Positions 27,801 to 39,000 of a DNA stretch of 64,000 nt are shown here, piece by piece; the stretch's first letter is position 1; the number at the start of each line of letters is the position of its first letter. The stretch lies in the NCBI GenBank assembly GCA_013398055.1, contig VZRS01001723.1, positions 124,001-188,000 of the forward strand. The letters are read 5' to 3'. A model generated the notes under the pieces. The model saw nothing but the letters and a program-made list of their open reading frames with translations, made no database searches and had not been told where the DNA came from. The translations under genes and the position numbers were made by a program. Source of the stretch: Ifrita kowaldi (lineage: Eukaryota; Chordata; Aves; Passeriformes; Cinclosomatidae).

Positions 27801-30707
27801 CATGTGTTTAGAATTTTGGGGACTCTGTAAAGATGTGATGTGGTTGATGTTACCTTGCAGCCTACTGACTTAGTTTGACAGATGTGCCTATGTGACCAGG
27901 AGTTGTATCATCTCAGTGATAAATCCTGACAAAAAAAATCATTCCTGTTGGGGAAATAATCTCAGTAAAACCTCTTCTTAATAGCATTTACATGTAAGCA
28001 TTATTAAAAAGAGGATCTGGTGTTAAAATGTCCTCCATTCCAAGTGATTAGTATCTTATTTCTCACTGCCTCTTAGGAACGAAAGATACTGAGTTGCCAA
28101 ACTGGTATCAGAAACATCTCCCCTGCTCAGTGTGTAGTGTTGTTTCATTTCTCTTGTATGTATTAATTGTTAATCAGTCATGGCAGTGTGAAGTCTGATA
28201 AACAAATTGTGCTTGCACTGCTTCAATGAAGAACTAACAGATCCTTTTAATGTATCTTGGGAATGCAAAAAATTGCTTTGCAGCAACATGCTGCTGGTCT
28301 GTCGTGTCCATTATCCTGTTTCTCTAACAGTGCTGAAAATCAAATGCTGCAAGGAAAAGGAAACAATTCACTTACTAAAGCATTATGGATTGATGTGGTA
28401 CTTGGGAGAGGTTGGGAAGGAAACTTCTTATGGTGTGGCTGTCTCATAATCCTTAAAATGTGGGCACATCCAGTTCTCCCTCTCTGTACTGTCCTTGCAT
28501 GTGAGCTTCAGAAGTACCTAGTCTGGCTTTTGTTTCTATCAAGTTGCTGTACCAAAATTCTGACACCTTGTCTTCTACAGGCTTCTTATGCCGTGGGTGA
28601 GGGGAGAGGGATTGAGGAAAGTTCTCTTCTAACTATTGTTCTTTAACAGGAAGTATGAATTAGGCATATGTTTGTTACATTTTATGACCTCTTACTTTCG
28701 TCTTAATTAGTTGTTATCTGAAATAATGTCTGTACTAGTTTGGATAAATTTTGACTGAAAATCATACTTTACTTCTCATGCCTCAGTACTTATTTTCCTT
28801 AATAGTCTTTTGCATGGGACTTCGAGGAAAAATTTTTTTTCAAATAATTTTTTCGAACCATATTCCTTCATGCTAGAATTCATGTTTCAGAGACATAGCA
28901 GGTTAGCTGTATATTTACACAAGCTTTTTGCTGACATGGGAATAACTTGATAAATAGATGCAATTGCCTCCATATCATGACTTTCATAAATACAAATGTT
29001 AAGTTCTGACTTGTTCTGTTCAGGCTTTTGATTGCTGGTTTCCTGCTGTACTGTTCACTTGTTGCAGAGAAAAACAGACCTTTCCTTCAAACTCTGAACA
29101 TCTGAAGAAGCCTCTGACTTCTAAATTGAAAGGAAAAATTGATCCCAGGGTAAAAATACCTGGGTTTCCAGGTCTTCAATGCTGACTGTAGAAAATTGGT
29201 AGGAAGGGTGCTGTGACCTTTTGTCTCTTCTGTGAGGTGCAGAAAATATGGGATAAGGATGGGGCAAACCAAAACTGTGGGAAATATAAATCACATTTTC
29301 AGTTTCAGAATATGGATCATGAATTTTGGTGTTTTGTAAATCTTTGATATAAGCTTGGATATCAAGTTTTCCATTAGTGTGAGATTATTTGCCCTTACTA
29401 ATACTTCTAACACTGGACCATTTTTTCTGTGTATGCATTTTTAGGATGAACAAAAGCCAGCATATATAGAACTCCTATTCTGGAAATAATTTCAACAGTT
29501 AATAGAACAGGTTAAGCTTTTGTATTTTCTACTGTGATTTTGCAAAACAGTTTTCTTACTAAATTATCACTCTTTTGAAAGAATTTTATACTTTCTACCT
29601 CAAAGCATCAGATTTAGTATATACAAATCTCACTGTACTACTATAGATAAAGGAACAATAATCTTAACATAATGACATACTTTCTGAGAAGTTTGTTGCT
29701 GGTATAGCTCACATTGATCAAACTCACAGTGAATTTTCTACCACTTTGTGTAATTTCAAGCTAATATTTAGTAGAGCTGTCTTAGCTGGGAGTGAGCCCA
29801 CTGTGCTCAGCACTTACCCTCTTTCTGCATTCATTCCTATTGATTCCAGTAATTTAGTTCAGAGATTTTGAATTCCCAACAACTACTCCTTGACCTGCTA
29901 TTGAAGAATAGGGTGGATTTGTCTTAGCAACACAGAGTTGGAGTTCCTTAAATACCCATTAGCTTTATGTTTATCCTTGTTTTACTTAGACACACACACG
30001 CACATGGAGTCATTTGTTCGCTCTTAGCTTACATTTTCTGGATCACATCTACTTATAAAGACATCCTTGCAGAGAGCAAATACTCATTACTATCTCAATA
30101 ATTCCCCACTAAAGTCTAATTGGTTGGCTTGTAGTCCCCAAGTCTACATTGGAGAAGGTTTTATCCTATTAGAATAGCTGGAAAAATGCTTAACTCCCAT
30201 TGCATGACAGGGAAAACTGTCCTTGATGAAAGTAAAATTACTCTGTGACATGCAAAACTGACTTTAACAGGAGATTTATCTACTGTGGTTCTGTGATTCC
30301 TTTTGTTTTGGTTTATCTAGGGTTTTTTTGTGTTGGTTATTTTGGGTTTCCCCCACTGGAGGGTAAATTCTTCATGACAATGCTAAGAATTGATAAAATG
30401 TAGTGAGCTTGATTTGATATGAAAAAGAGCCAAATCTGTCATTGAGCATTTTTCTTAGTGTTAAATAAGTAAAATTCGACTGCAGGCAGAACCAGACACT
30501 TGGCCCAAAGTAAAATTTTGCTTTTCTCAAAGGGATTCTTCATCATTTCCACAGTCGGAGTGTGGCTTTCAAGAGAGGGTAAGAAAAGCTGGAAGCATTA
30601 AGCCTATGTTTTCATGAAATCAAAAAGGAAATTTGAGATAAAATTGGCACAAACCATGATTTTCATGTACTGTTTTTGAAGGCAGTTGGAGTTGGTTTAG
30701 ATCTTTT

Positions 30708-30745
30708 TTCCTATAGCTTCATTAAATTCCTATAGCTACATTAAA
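30708..30745. repeat. 19-bp tandem duplication with one mismatch
   Basis: The units ttcctatagcttcattaaa (30708-30726) and ttcctatagctacattaaa (30727-30745) are adjacent and differ at one position. This is a local slippage-type duplication. Confidence 0.88.
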
Positions 30746-33718
30746 TTTCTTATTTGAGTAAAGACTCTCGGGGGCATATTGGGATTTCAGTCTGTGTCTG
30801 AGATTCCCACTGACAGCAGTGGGAGATCTGTGTGTGAGCCAATGGTGGTTTGTGGCCCATAGTTATTCTGTGCCTTAAAGGCACAATACACTTCTGCCAC
30901 TAAAGATTTCATTTACATATTCATAGTACATGGGGTTACCCAATTCTTTCCCATAATAATTCTTCAAAACATGCAGGAAAGGAGATTTGCTGCTGTTACA
31001 GTGCCCTACTGACCAAATCTGCAGAGTGACTTAAACCTTGGATGCTGAGTTGTCACATGGCAGAATTGGCCTTTGGAGCTGATGCTGAGTTAATGTTCAG
31101 GCTCCTACAGTGGGAGAGTGGGATGTGACAGCCACTGTCTCTGTGACCTGAGCTTATTCACACTGGACACAGAAGAGTAAGTGTTGTTTAAATCCTGCCC
31201 TGGGAAGGAACTTCCACGTTATCTCAGGTGTGGGGTAAAGTATGTCTGACAGAGTCCAGAACCTCTGCAGGGTGGGCACTTGTGTCATCAAAAGCTGAAC
31301 CAGGAATGGCCCTTTCCTAGAAAGCAGCCTGGAAAGAGGATAGTGATGGTGCCTCCTCCACACAGCAGATGAGGACGGGCTCCGTTGATCAGGGTGGTCC
31401 ATCCTCAGTTCTCGTGGGTCAGGACAGGCTCTGTGCTGCTGCAGAGGGATGTTTCATCTTCTCAGGGTAGTCTGTGCCTTTTGCAAAGGAAAAAAGAAGT
31501 GAAGATGTGCTTATATATTTATGAATATTTTCAAGCTTCAGCCAACCAGAGAGAGAGGGAAGGGGGAGACTGATGAAATGACCTAGGGATTGGGGGATTT
31601 AGAGGAAATCAGTTATAGTCAGGAATCCCAGGATCCAGTCTCTGCTCCAAGATCTTCCTATGCATTTTACATTAACTGAGCACTGCAGAAAATGAAACTT
31701 CAGGTGATATTGCCTGTAACAGTTAGCAGCATCTGCTTTTGCTGATTCACAGGGATTTGATGTGTTTTAAAATTGCTTTGAGGTAGCAAAATCCACATGG
31801 AGTAGGAACTCAATATTGATTGAACAGAAACTTGCGGCCAGCTTCACACGATGGCTCCTAGCTCTGCAAATAGCATTCAAAACTGTTCTAAAATTACAAA
31901 TTGCCATTTTTATACATGGTACTGATGTAGAGATATCCAAACCCATGATATCCTATTCAAACATCTTGTTTTCATTTGCTTTTAGATCTTCCAGATATTA
32001 TTTTCAGGGCTACACTCTGATACAAACACATTTTAGATCTTAGGCTGAACGGTTTCATCATGTTTTCAGTTTTTTTGTTGATGATATTGCAAAATGTAGG
32101 TGAAGTTATTAATCTATTTCCAAAAAGAAAATTAAGGAAAATACTGGTTTTGGAAATGTTCTCGTGGCGTTCCCTCATTCTGTTTTCTAGGGTCCGTGGA
32201 ATTCTGATCCTGACCTGTGTCAGCATTTCCTAAGGGACGGAGAGTTGGAGAACAGTCTGTACTTCAAGCATTCACACTCCTCATTCTGTTTAAAAAGAAA
32301 AGTGCAAAAACAGGGAGAGGAAGAAAGAGCACTGAAATTAAGGGCAAGAGGAGTTGAAAGCTCAAATCATGCTTCTCTCCATGCCTTTGGAATGATGCAT
32401 GAGGAGAGCATTTCTCACTGATGGAAGTGCTAGAGTAGCAAAAAGTACATCATAAAGCTGGTTGTAGTTTTATCCAGGCCTAGCTTTATCTATTATATTT
32501 TTCTGCAATTTCTGTGTGTTTTTAACCTCTCCTAATAAGATAACTTTCAGACCCCAAGTGATGCTTCTACGTAAAGCCTTTGGGAAAAAAACCCAAACTG
32601 GTTAATGGATTTAGCTGTGAAAGTCACAGAATTACAGAAAACAGGAATATATAGACAGACCTGCCAGAGAGTTTGTTAAATAATAATGGTGAATTACAGA
32701 CAGCAAGGTGGTCTCATTATCTTTGGTGCAGAATTAAATCAAGCACCCAGCAGATTTTTTTAACCTTTCTGTGAAATTTTACTGAATTACTTCAGACATC
32801 AACAACTCCTCTGCAGACCCTGTGGGGTGTTTTTTTTTGTTATTTTAGCATAGTTCTAAAAGTTAATGGTGAAGTTTCCTGCAGACAAACACTGGAACTA
32901 CTGCTCTTTAAATAAATGACTAACCTGTTTAAAAAAACTGCAATAAATTTTCTCTATTTTAATTACGCAGGCCCTACTGGCATATTTGTAGTACTACAAA
33001 TGAGCAGGAATTCCTTTTGCACAGGAAAATGAGAAGAGGGATCTTTGCATTTGAAATAGTAAGTGGGGAATGGGGATGGATGGAAGGAAGCCCTACAAGT
33101 TATTGACTGATTTCTTTTTGGTGCAGAAAAACTTTTACAAGACCTTTCCCAGTTCATGGCAGAATCATTATCTGTCTGTACAGTTTCCCCATGCTGGGGG
33201 AGCGTGCTTGGAGCCCAGCTTTGCTGCCTCCCTGGAGGAAGAAGGGGAGATGCAGACCTAGCTCTGAGCAGAAAGTCATTCAGCCATTCTGTCTGTTCTT
33301 TAGGAGAAGTGGACAGGTGCTGAATTATCTGGATTTCTGTAGCTTTTAAGCTGGAGCAGGGAATGCTGCAGGCCCTCTGAGAGGTTCTGGGGAACTTTTG
33401 GGAGCTCTCAAGTCTGTATCAGTCTTTCTTTAAGCCTTGTGCTCTGCAGTTTATCAGAGCACCACTTTGAAACAACCGTTTGAGAAGGGCATCAATGTTT
33501 GGGATCTGTCTGCAAATTTTTGCAGTACTCCTGCCCTTCTTGGCACTGCTTCTTTACTTCTAATAATCATCTTCTGGAGCTTGGGAACAGCAGGTCCTGT
33601 GACCTCCAGGTCAGTGATGAAGCCCAAACACTGAGTAGAGAGCCTTAAGGAGAGCTCTATCGCAGGTAAAATATACCTGGAAAGGTAAAACCCAAAACAG
33701 AGGCAGATCAAAGGGTGG

Positions 33719-34130
33719 GAGTCATAGAATGGTTTGGGTTGGAAGGAACCTTAAAGATCATCAAGTTCCAACCCTGCTTCTGTGACCAGGGTTATCTTTC
33801 ACTAGACAGAATTGCTCAAAGCCCCAGTCAACCCAGCATATCCAGGGATGGGGCATCCACAGCTTCTCTGGGCAACCTGTTCAGTGCCTCATCACCCTCA
33901 ACATAAAAAATGTGTTCTTATATCTAATCTAAATCTTCGTATTTTAATTTAAAACTGTTGCTCCTTGTCCTATCACTACAAACCCTGGTAAAAAAATATC
34001 TCTTCATTTTTCTTATAAGCACCCATCAAGTCCTGAAAGAATACAATAAGATCTCCCTTCTTCTGACAAAGAAACACAACTCCGTCAGCCTGTCTTCATA
34101 GGAGAGGTGTTCCAGCCCTCTGATCAATCA
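33719..34130 (-). mobile_element. CR1 LINE 3' end, 5'-truncated
   Basis: On the plus strand this starts 'gtcatagaatggtttgggtt' and continues 'ggaaggaaccttaaagatca', the reverse complement of the typical CR1 3' terminus, so the element lies on the minus strand. Further hallmarks are 'ccagggatggggcatccaca' and 'ttgctccttgtcctatcact'. Also present is 'cagcctgtcttcataggaga' near the right end. Similarity fades at about 34130, consistent with the usual 5' truncation. Only the 3' untranslated part and the very end of the ORF2 region remain. Numerous substitutions relative to the remembered consensus suggest an intermediate age. Confidence 0.9.
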
Positions 34131-35487
34131 ACTATGGCTGTACTTCTGACTGAGGCATTTCTTGAGCCTCTTTTGGGGAAGTGATGAGGTTTTAGTACAC
34201 ATTAATCCGTTGCTTCTCACAAGTATCCGGCCTGCTGCTGCAGGTGTGATTTTTGACTGCTGCTTGGCTGCTTTCAGGAGACAGTCTTGCACATGGCAGC
34301 CTAAAGACGTGTCTGTTCCCATAAAGCATTTGTATTTCTTTGACTATAACATATCCAGCCTCTTCCAGCTTGTCGACAGGGGAGTATGAGTCTTGTTAGC
34401 CTTCCACTATGGCCCAGAGTAGGGTGCACTCTATGTGTGGCACCCAGCATAGCCAAGATGAAACACAGAAATGGTGAGTGTGTTTTGAAACAAGTGTGTT
34501 TACAGCCAGTATTATTTGAAGTGAAAGTCATCACTGATGTAGCTTGGCCCTGAGATGTCTTTTATCCAACCCTTTCATCTTGTTAAAGATATTTCAGTAT
34601 TTACTTTTTTCCTGGTGGGCAGTTGATTGCATTTATTTAAAGCCCAATGGTTGGCACACCAGGCATGCAAATGGAGCAAGAGATGGAGATAAAACAGGGT
34701 CTGTTAGAAGAACTTGATTTTGTCTGTTCAAGACACTAAATGTTATTAAATATAACCCTGTAGCCACAGGTACTGTGTCTTGCAGTCACTTTCATATGAC
34801 TGTACTCAGAGATGGTTGGAGTTGTGCTTCTGTAATTAATGAGAGAGTCTTCAGTGCTTTAAAAATATATACATTATTAGGGAAGGTAGAAAGTTGTCAA
34901 CTTACTTTTATTCTCTGCAATCACTGCCTGAATGAGTTCAGTTTAATGAGGAATTGATATTGTACTAGTCCAAATATATTTAAAAAAACCCTGCAGTCAT
35001 CCTGAGTTCAAGTCAACTCTAATTTTTCCCTGTAGAAGACTGATGAAAGGCAATGACATCAGCCTTGCTAATAGTCCTTCCTTTAGCTTATTGTTAATGA
35101 TCACCATCAAATCAAATGCAGACTTGGTGGAATTCCAAGGACTTAAACGGAGCTGTACCAGAGATAAATTTTGCCCAGTTTAGATACCAGGAATATAAAC
35201 TCTGAGGACCGTGTCATGCCCAACGAGCCACTTACTGCACTAACAGATGCTTGTTCTTGTTAGGGCAATGGGAATTTAGTAACTCTGTCTTTTCCTCTTA
35301 GAAACAATTGTACACATTTACAGATTTTAGTAATTTCCCTCAGCAAGAGTAGTCCATCTATATCATGCCTTTTTTTACCTCCTTTTCACTGTTCTGCCTA
35401 TGTCAAGAGAAATCCACATTTTGCAGGAATTGTCACCATGCTAAGTATAAATTGTAGAAGGAACTTCCTGCTGAGACACATCTGTTG
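34131..35487. other. Unique non-coding DNA between a CR1 and an LTR
   Basis: No gene or identifiable repeat is seen. The first roughly 300 bp after the CR1 could contain more diverged CR1 sequence, but I could not follow the match beyond about 34130. Open frames of 60-77 codons occur in several registers without recognisable features. Confidence 0.5.
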
Positions 35488-35492
35488 GCTTA

Positions 35493-36074
35493 TGTCTCAG
35501 TTTTTGAGACAAAACTTCAGGAGGAAACACTCCGGAATGAGTGTTCCTCCCCTTTTCCTCCTTCAATCAGACAAATGGGTCACAAGAAGTGAAAGTGGGA
35601 AAAAGAAACCAAACTGTTTATTAACACCAAACAAAACAGGGTAGAACAGGGAAAAAAAACTTCAAAATACAGCAAATTCCCGGAGAGGGAACAGACACTC
35701 GGGCTCAGACCAGCCGGGGCCACCCCGCGGGCCCACCGGGGCCACCAGCAGGCTCCCCAGACCAGCGAGGAGGGAAGGGAGGCAGTGAGGCAAGGGGGAG
35801 GCAAGGGGAAAAGAACAAGATAAAAACCAACAGAACCTTTTCCCAGGTAGCAGGAACACAAAGGAAACCAAAAAACCAGCACAGCGCTCCCAGCGCACTC
35901 CTTCCTAAGCCCTGCCGAGCCCCAGAGCCTCCGAGCCGCTGGCCCGGCCATTGAACTGCCCTGTACATGGGTCCTGTGGCCTCGCCCCCCGGACCCATCT
36001 TAGAGCCACAGTGTCCTTGGGCATTGAGCGGACGGTTAAGGGATAACACGGCCTCATAACGTCACGCCAGGACA
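35493..36074 (-). mobile_element. CpG-rich ERV LTR, probably solo
   Basis: The proposed body reads on the minus strand from TGTCCTGGCG to ACTGAGACA, giving TG...CA ends with a short TGTC/GACA inverted terminus. A minus-strand AATAAA lies at 35617-35622, leaving about 125 bp of R/U5 at the left. The U3 half, at about 35690-36030, is strikingly GC- and CpG-rich compared with the surrounding AT-rich DNA. Flanks are gctta (35488-35492) and gcttg (36075-36079), a 4-of-5 match that would fit a slightly decayed 5-bp TSD. Open frames up to 123 codons on the minus strand (35580-35951) only reflect the GC-rich LTR. The boundaries are proposed, and the family is not assigned. Confidence 0.7.
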
Positions 36075-36079
36075 GCTTG

Positions 36080-39000
36080 ATAAAGAAAGCAGATACAGAA
36101 TAATACCTATTCTACTGCAGCGTGCTGTAAGGAGGTGCACAAACAACACAGACTAATTAGTTATATTTTACTTGTGATATTTTATCATAAACGTAGAACT
36201 GCCTAAAATTGTGGAAAGTTTACTACGGGAGAATACTTGAAACAAAGAACATCTGTTTTTCTGATTTGTCTTCCTCCTTTTCCTGTTTTACAATGCAGGG
36301 AGAAGACACTTCTTGTCTATTTAAAAGCATGGTTAGGTTCATCATCTGGAATTGGTTTTTGTGGTGTTATTGCTCTAGTTCCACCAGTTATTATGACTTG
36401 AATATATTCCCTTTTAGTCACTTTAATATTTGCTAGAAACTGAAGATTAATCAGATGAACTCCACAAGCAGCTATTATTTACAGTCTGAAATTAGGAGGA
36501 ATTGTTTGGGAGAAAGGTTATTCTATAGCTGAAGTCTGTATTGCAGTACAGGAATGGAATGTGTAGAGTTAAGGGATCCTGAACTGTGGAATTTCCTTGT
36601 CTAAGAATGCTTCACTTTATGTTGTTCACATTTTGAGGTAGATTTCTGCAAAATCTTAGAAGTCGTGGGTGGGAAGGGAAAGTTTTCTCAGCTCATGCTG
36701 GTGAATTGGGATTGAACTGTTTTATTGTTTCAATGTAGAATTTACAATCCTCCAAGCTCTAAGTTCATTTAGATGTAATTTTGTTTGCTGTAGTGCTCAG
36801 CTCTTCAAGTCTTTGTGTCTGTTTGATGACAGTGCATTGATTAAACAAAAGAATAATAAAGATTGCAATGATAAAGCAAACCTTTCTTTAAATTGAGGTG
36901 CTTACATAATTGCCACAATTTACAAGTAGATTTCAAGCAGCAGACCTCAGTCACACCTGTATATTAAATAATTATCTACATCACTTAGCAATTACTGTGG
37001 ATACTTGGCAGTAGTGCTTTGGAGAAGGAAAAGGAATGCTGAGAACTGCAGTAAATAGGTTCTTTATATGTCTTAATTGACAAACATTTTTGAAGCTCAA
37101 TAACCTTTCAGAAAAACCTTCTTTCAGTTGATTTCACGCTCTGCTTTGTCAGCTATTTAAGTTTACAACTTATGAATAATTTTGTTTCTGTGCTAAGTTT
37201 TATTTTTAAACAAATGACATAGATTTCATATTTGACAAAATAAATGTGTAGCTCTTGGAGTATTTTTGAGAACTAGATGTCATTATTATGCTTTTCCTTT
37301 TTCTTTTTTTTTGTAACACCATCTGTTTAGTAAACAACAAAATGGATTGATATGAAACTTAAAAAGTTCATAATGACAACAAAATAAAGCATGACAGATT
37401 ATATAAGAACAAGTGATTAAAATGGCCTATAAAAGGACAACCATCTGTAGCACTAAAATAATCTTTCTATTGATGACAGCAATAACTTTCTAAGTCGATG
37501 ACAATTTTCGATTTACAGCATAAATACATGTGAACCAAATAATTGGAATGTATTGTTTGTAATTAATGAACTCTTCCCCCCCCATTACTGTTGTGAAGAA
37601 GCAGAATTCATACAAAATACCCGTGTATGCTTAATAATGATTTCTATATTTTCTCCCAAGCTCACAAAAAGCAATTATAAATTCATGAAATACATTATAT
37701 GTAACTCTGAGTCTGAAGAAAATAAGTTTGTGTTTATGGAAAAAGTTTCTAATGTCCTCTGTCACTCTGAAAATCTTGGCAGTAGGCAAGAAGAATGGAA
37801 AATGCTGAAGATGCAACTTCAATTAAAGATTCAGATGCACATAGATCCCCTCTTGGAGAGGCTGGTGGGTGTTTTCTGAACAGAGAACAGCCAGCAGATT
37901 TCCCAAGAAGAGAATATCTGTGAATTATTTTAATTAAAAAGGTACCTGTTCATAATGGCTTGATTTTTTGACCTGTTCAAGGGCATGTTTTAGGGAAATG
38001 TCTCCTCTTAGTTGCACACAACCTCTGCCTGGGAACCAGCAGCCGCCTCTCTCACACCAGGATGCCGTGGTCACCTCTGATGATTTGTGTCTTGCTGGAG
38101 GTCTCCACCCTCTAATAGATTGATCCTGTTGGGAGTTGATTTAATTCCTTGTACATGAAAATTTATGTTCTTGGACTTAAAGCAACCCTTGTAATTCACT
38201 TTCAATGCTAAAAGGAATCCACTGAATAGAAAGTATTACCTTTACTTCTTTTATTAGGCATATAGTTAAAGCTTTTAATCTCCAAAGTACTTTAAAAATG
38301 CTAATTAACCTTCACAAAATTTCCTTCCCCTTAATGGTAGGTGGCACATGAATGACTCCCTGCAACATTATAATCCAGCCATTTCAGTAATTAGTTTTGA
38401 AGTACAGCACATGAACTAATTAGAAAATTGTGCAACCACCAGGCACCTGTTGGCCAGAAATGCCTGGGAACTATCCAAAAATGTCACGTACTTTCAAGTG
38501 ATGCTGTAGCTGTGTACCTCATGGAGTAATTAATTCTTTGTATGCCTAGAGATGTGTCTCTGGGAGTCAGCAATATGGGAGCTTTCTTCCTTCCCAGCCC
38601 CTCACTGGGCCCCATTGGGCTCTTTCTTGGTGTTGAAGGGCTCTGACGACCCTGGAGGGCTGTGCCAGGGAGCACCAGTTTTATTAATCATGTATATTGA
38701 GCACAAGCAGAGCTGTGGCCAGGAGCCTTTCCTGACTGGGGGCAGAACAGGCTGGGGTCACATCTGGGTGGTGTCACTAAGCAGGTCTGGGGCCAGATCA
38801 CCTCCCAGTTTTCAAGCAGAGCCTAAATCCATCACACGGCACGTGGAAAAGGAAGCTTGGCCAGGTACTTCAGCTTTCTCTCCTGTGAGGGAGGTTTTGC
38901 TGGTAAAAGAGGGGTACAGTAGGTCCATGTTGAGTGCTTTTTGTCTGTAAAGTTCTTTTTCTTCTTCGTTCTCAACTGCAAAGCAGAAATGAAACTTGCA

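Larger units (their letters stand above)
17405..33718. other. Long unique non-coding stretch, no gene recognised
   Basis: More than 16 kb without a supportable exon, RNA gene or identified transposon. The longest frames are 132 codons on the minus strand (18183-18581) and 129 codons on the plus strand (28257-28646); the second overlaps another open frame on the same strand, and neither shows a domain. Small structures are an interrupted duplication at 19335-19387, a TTCC microsatellite at 21782-21804 and a 19-bp near-tandem duplication at 30708-30745. A short CA-type run lies at about 29991-30003. The part at about 26580-26820 is repeat-free with many ATTA cores and could be conserved non-coding sequence. 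Confidence 0.55.

Noticed and set aside
35580..36049. Overlapping minus-strand frames of 78-123 codons
   Set aside because: They fall in the CpG-rich LTR at 35493-36074 and overlap in several registers; they follow from base composition.
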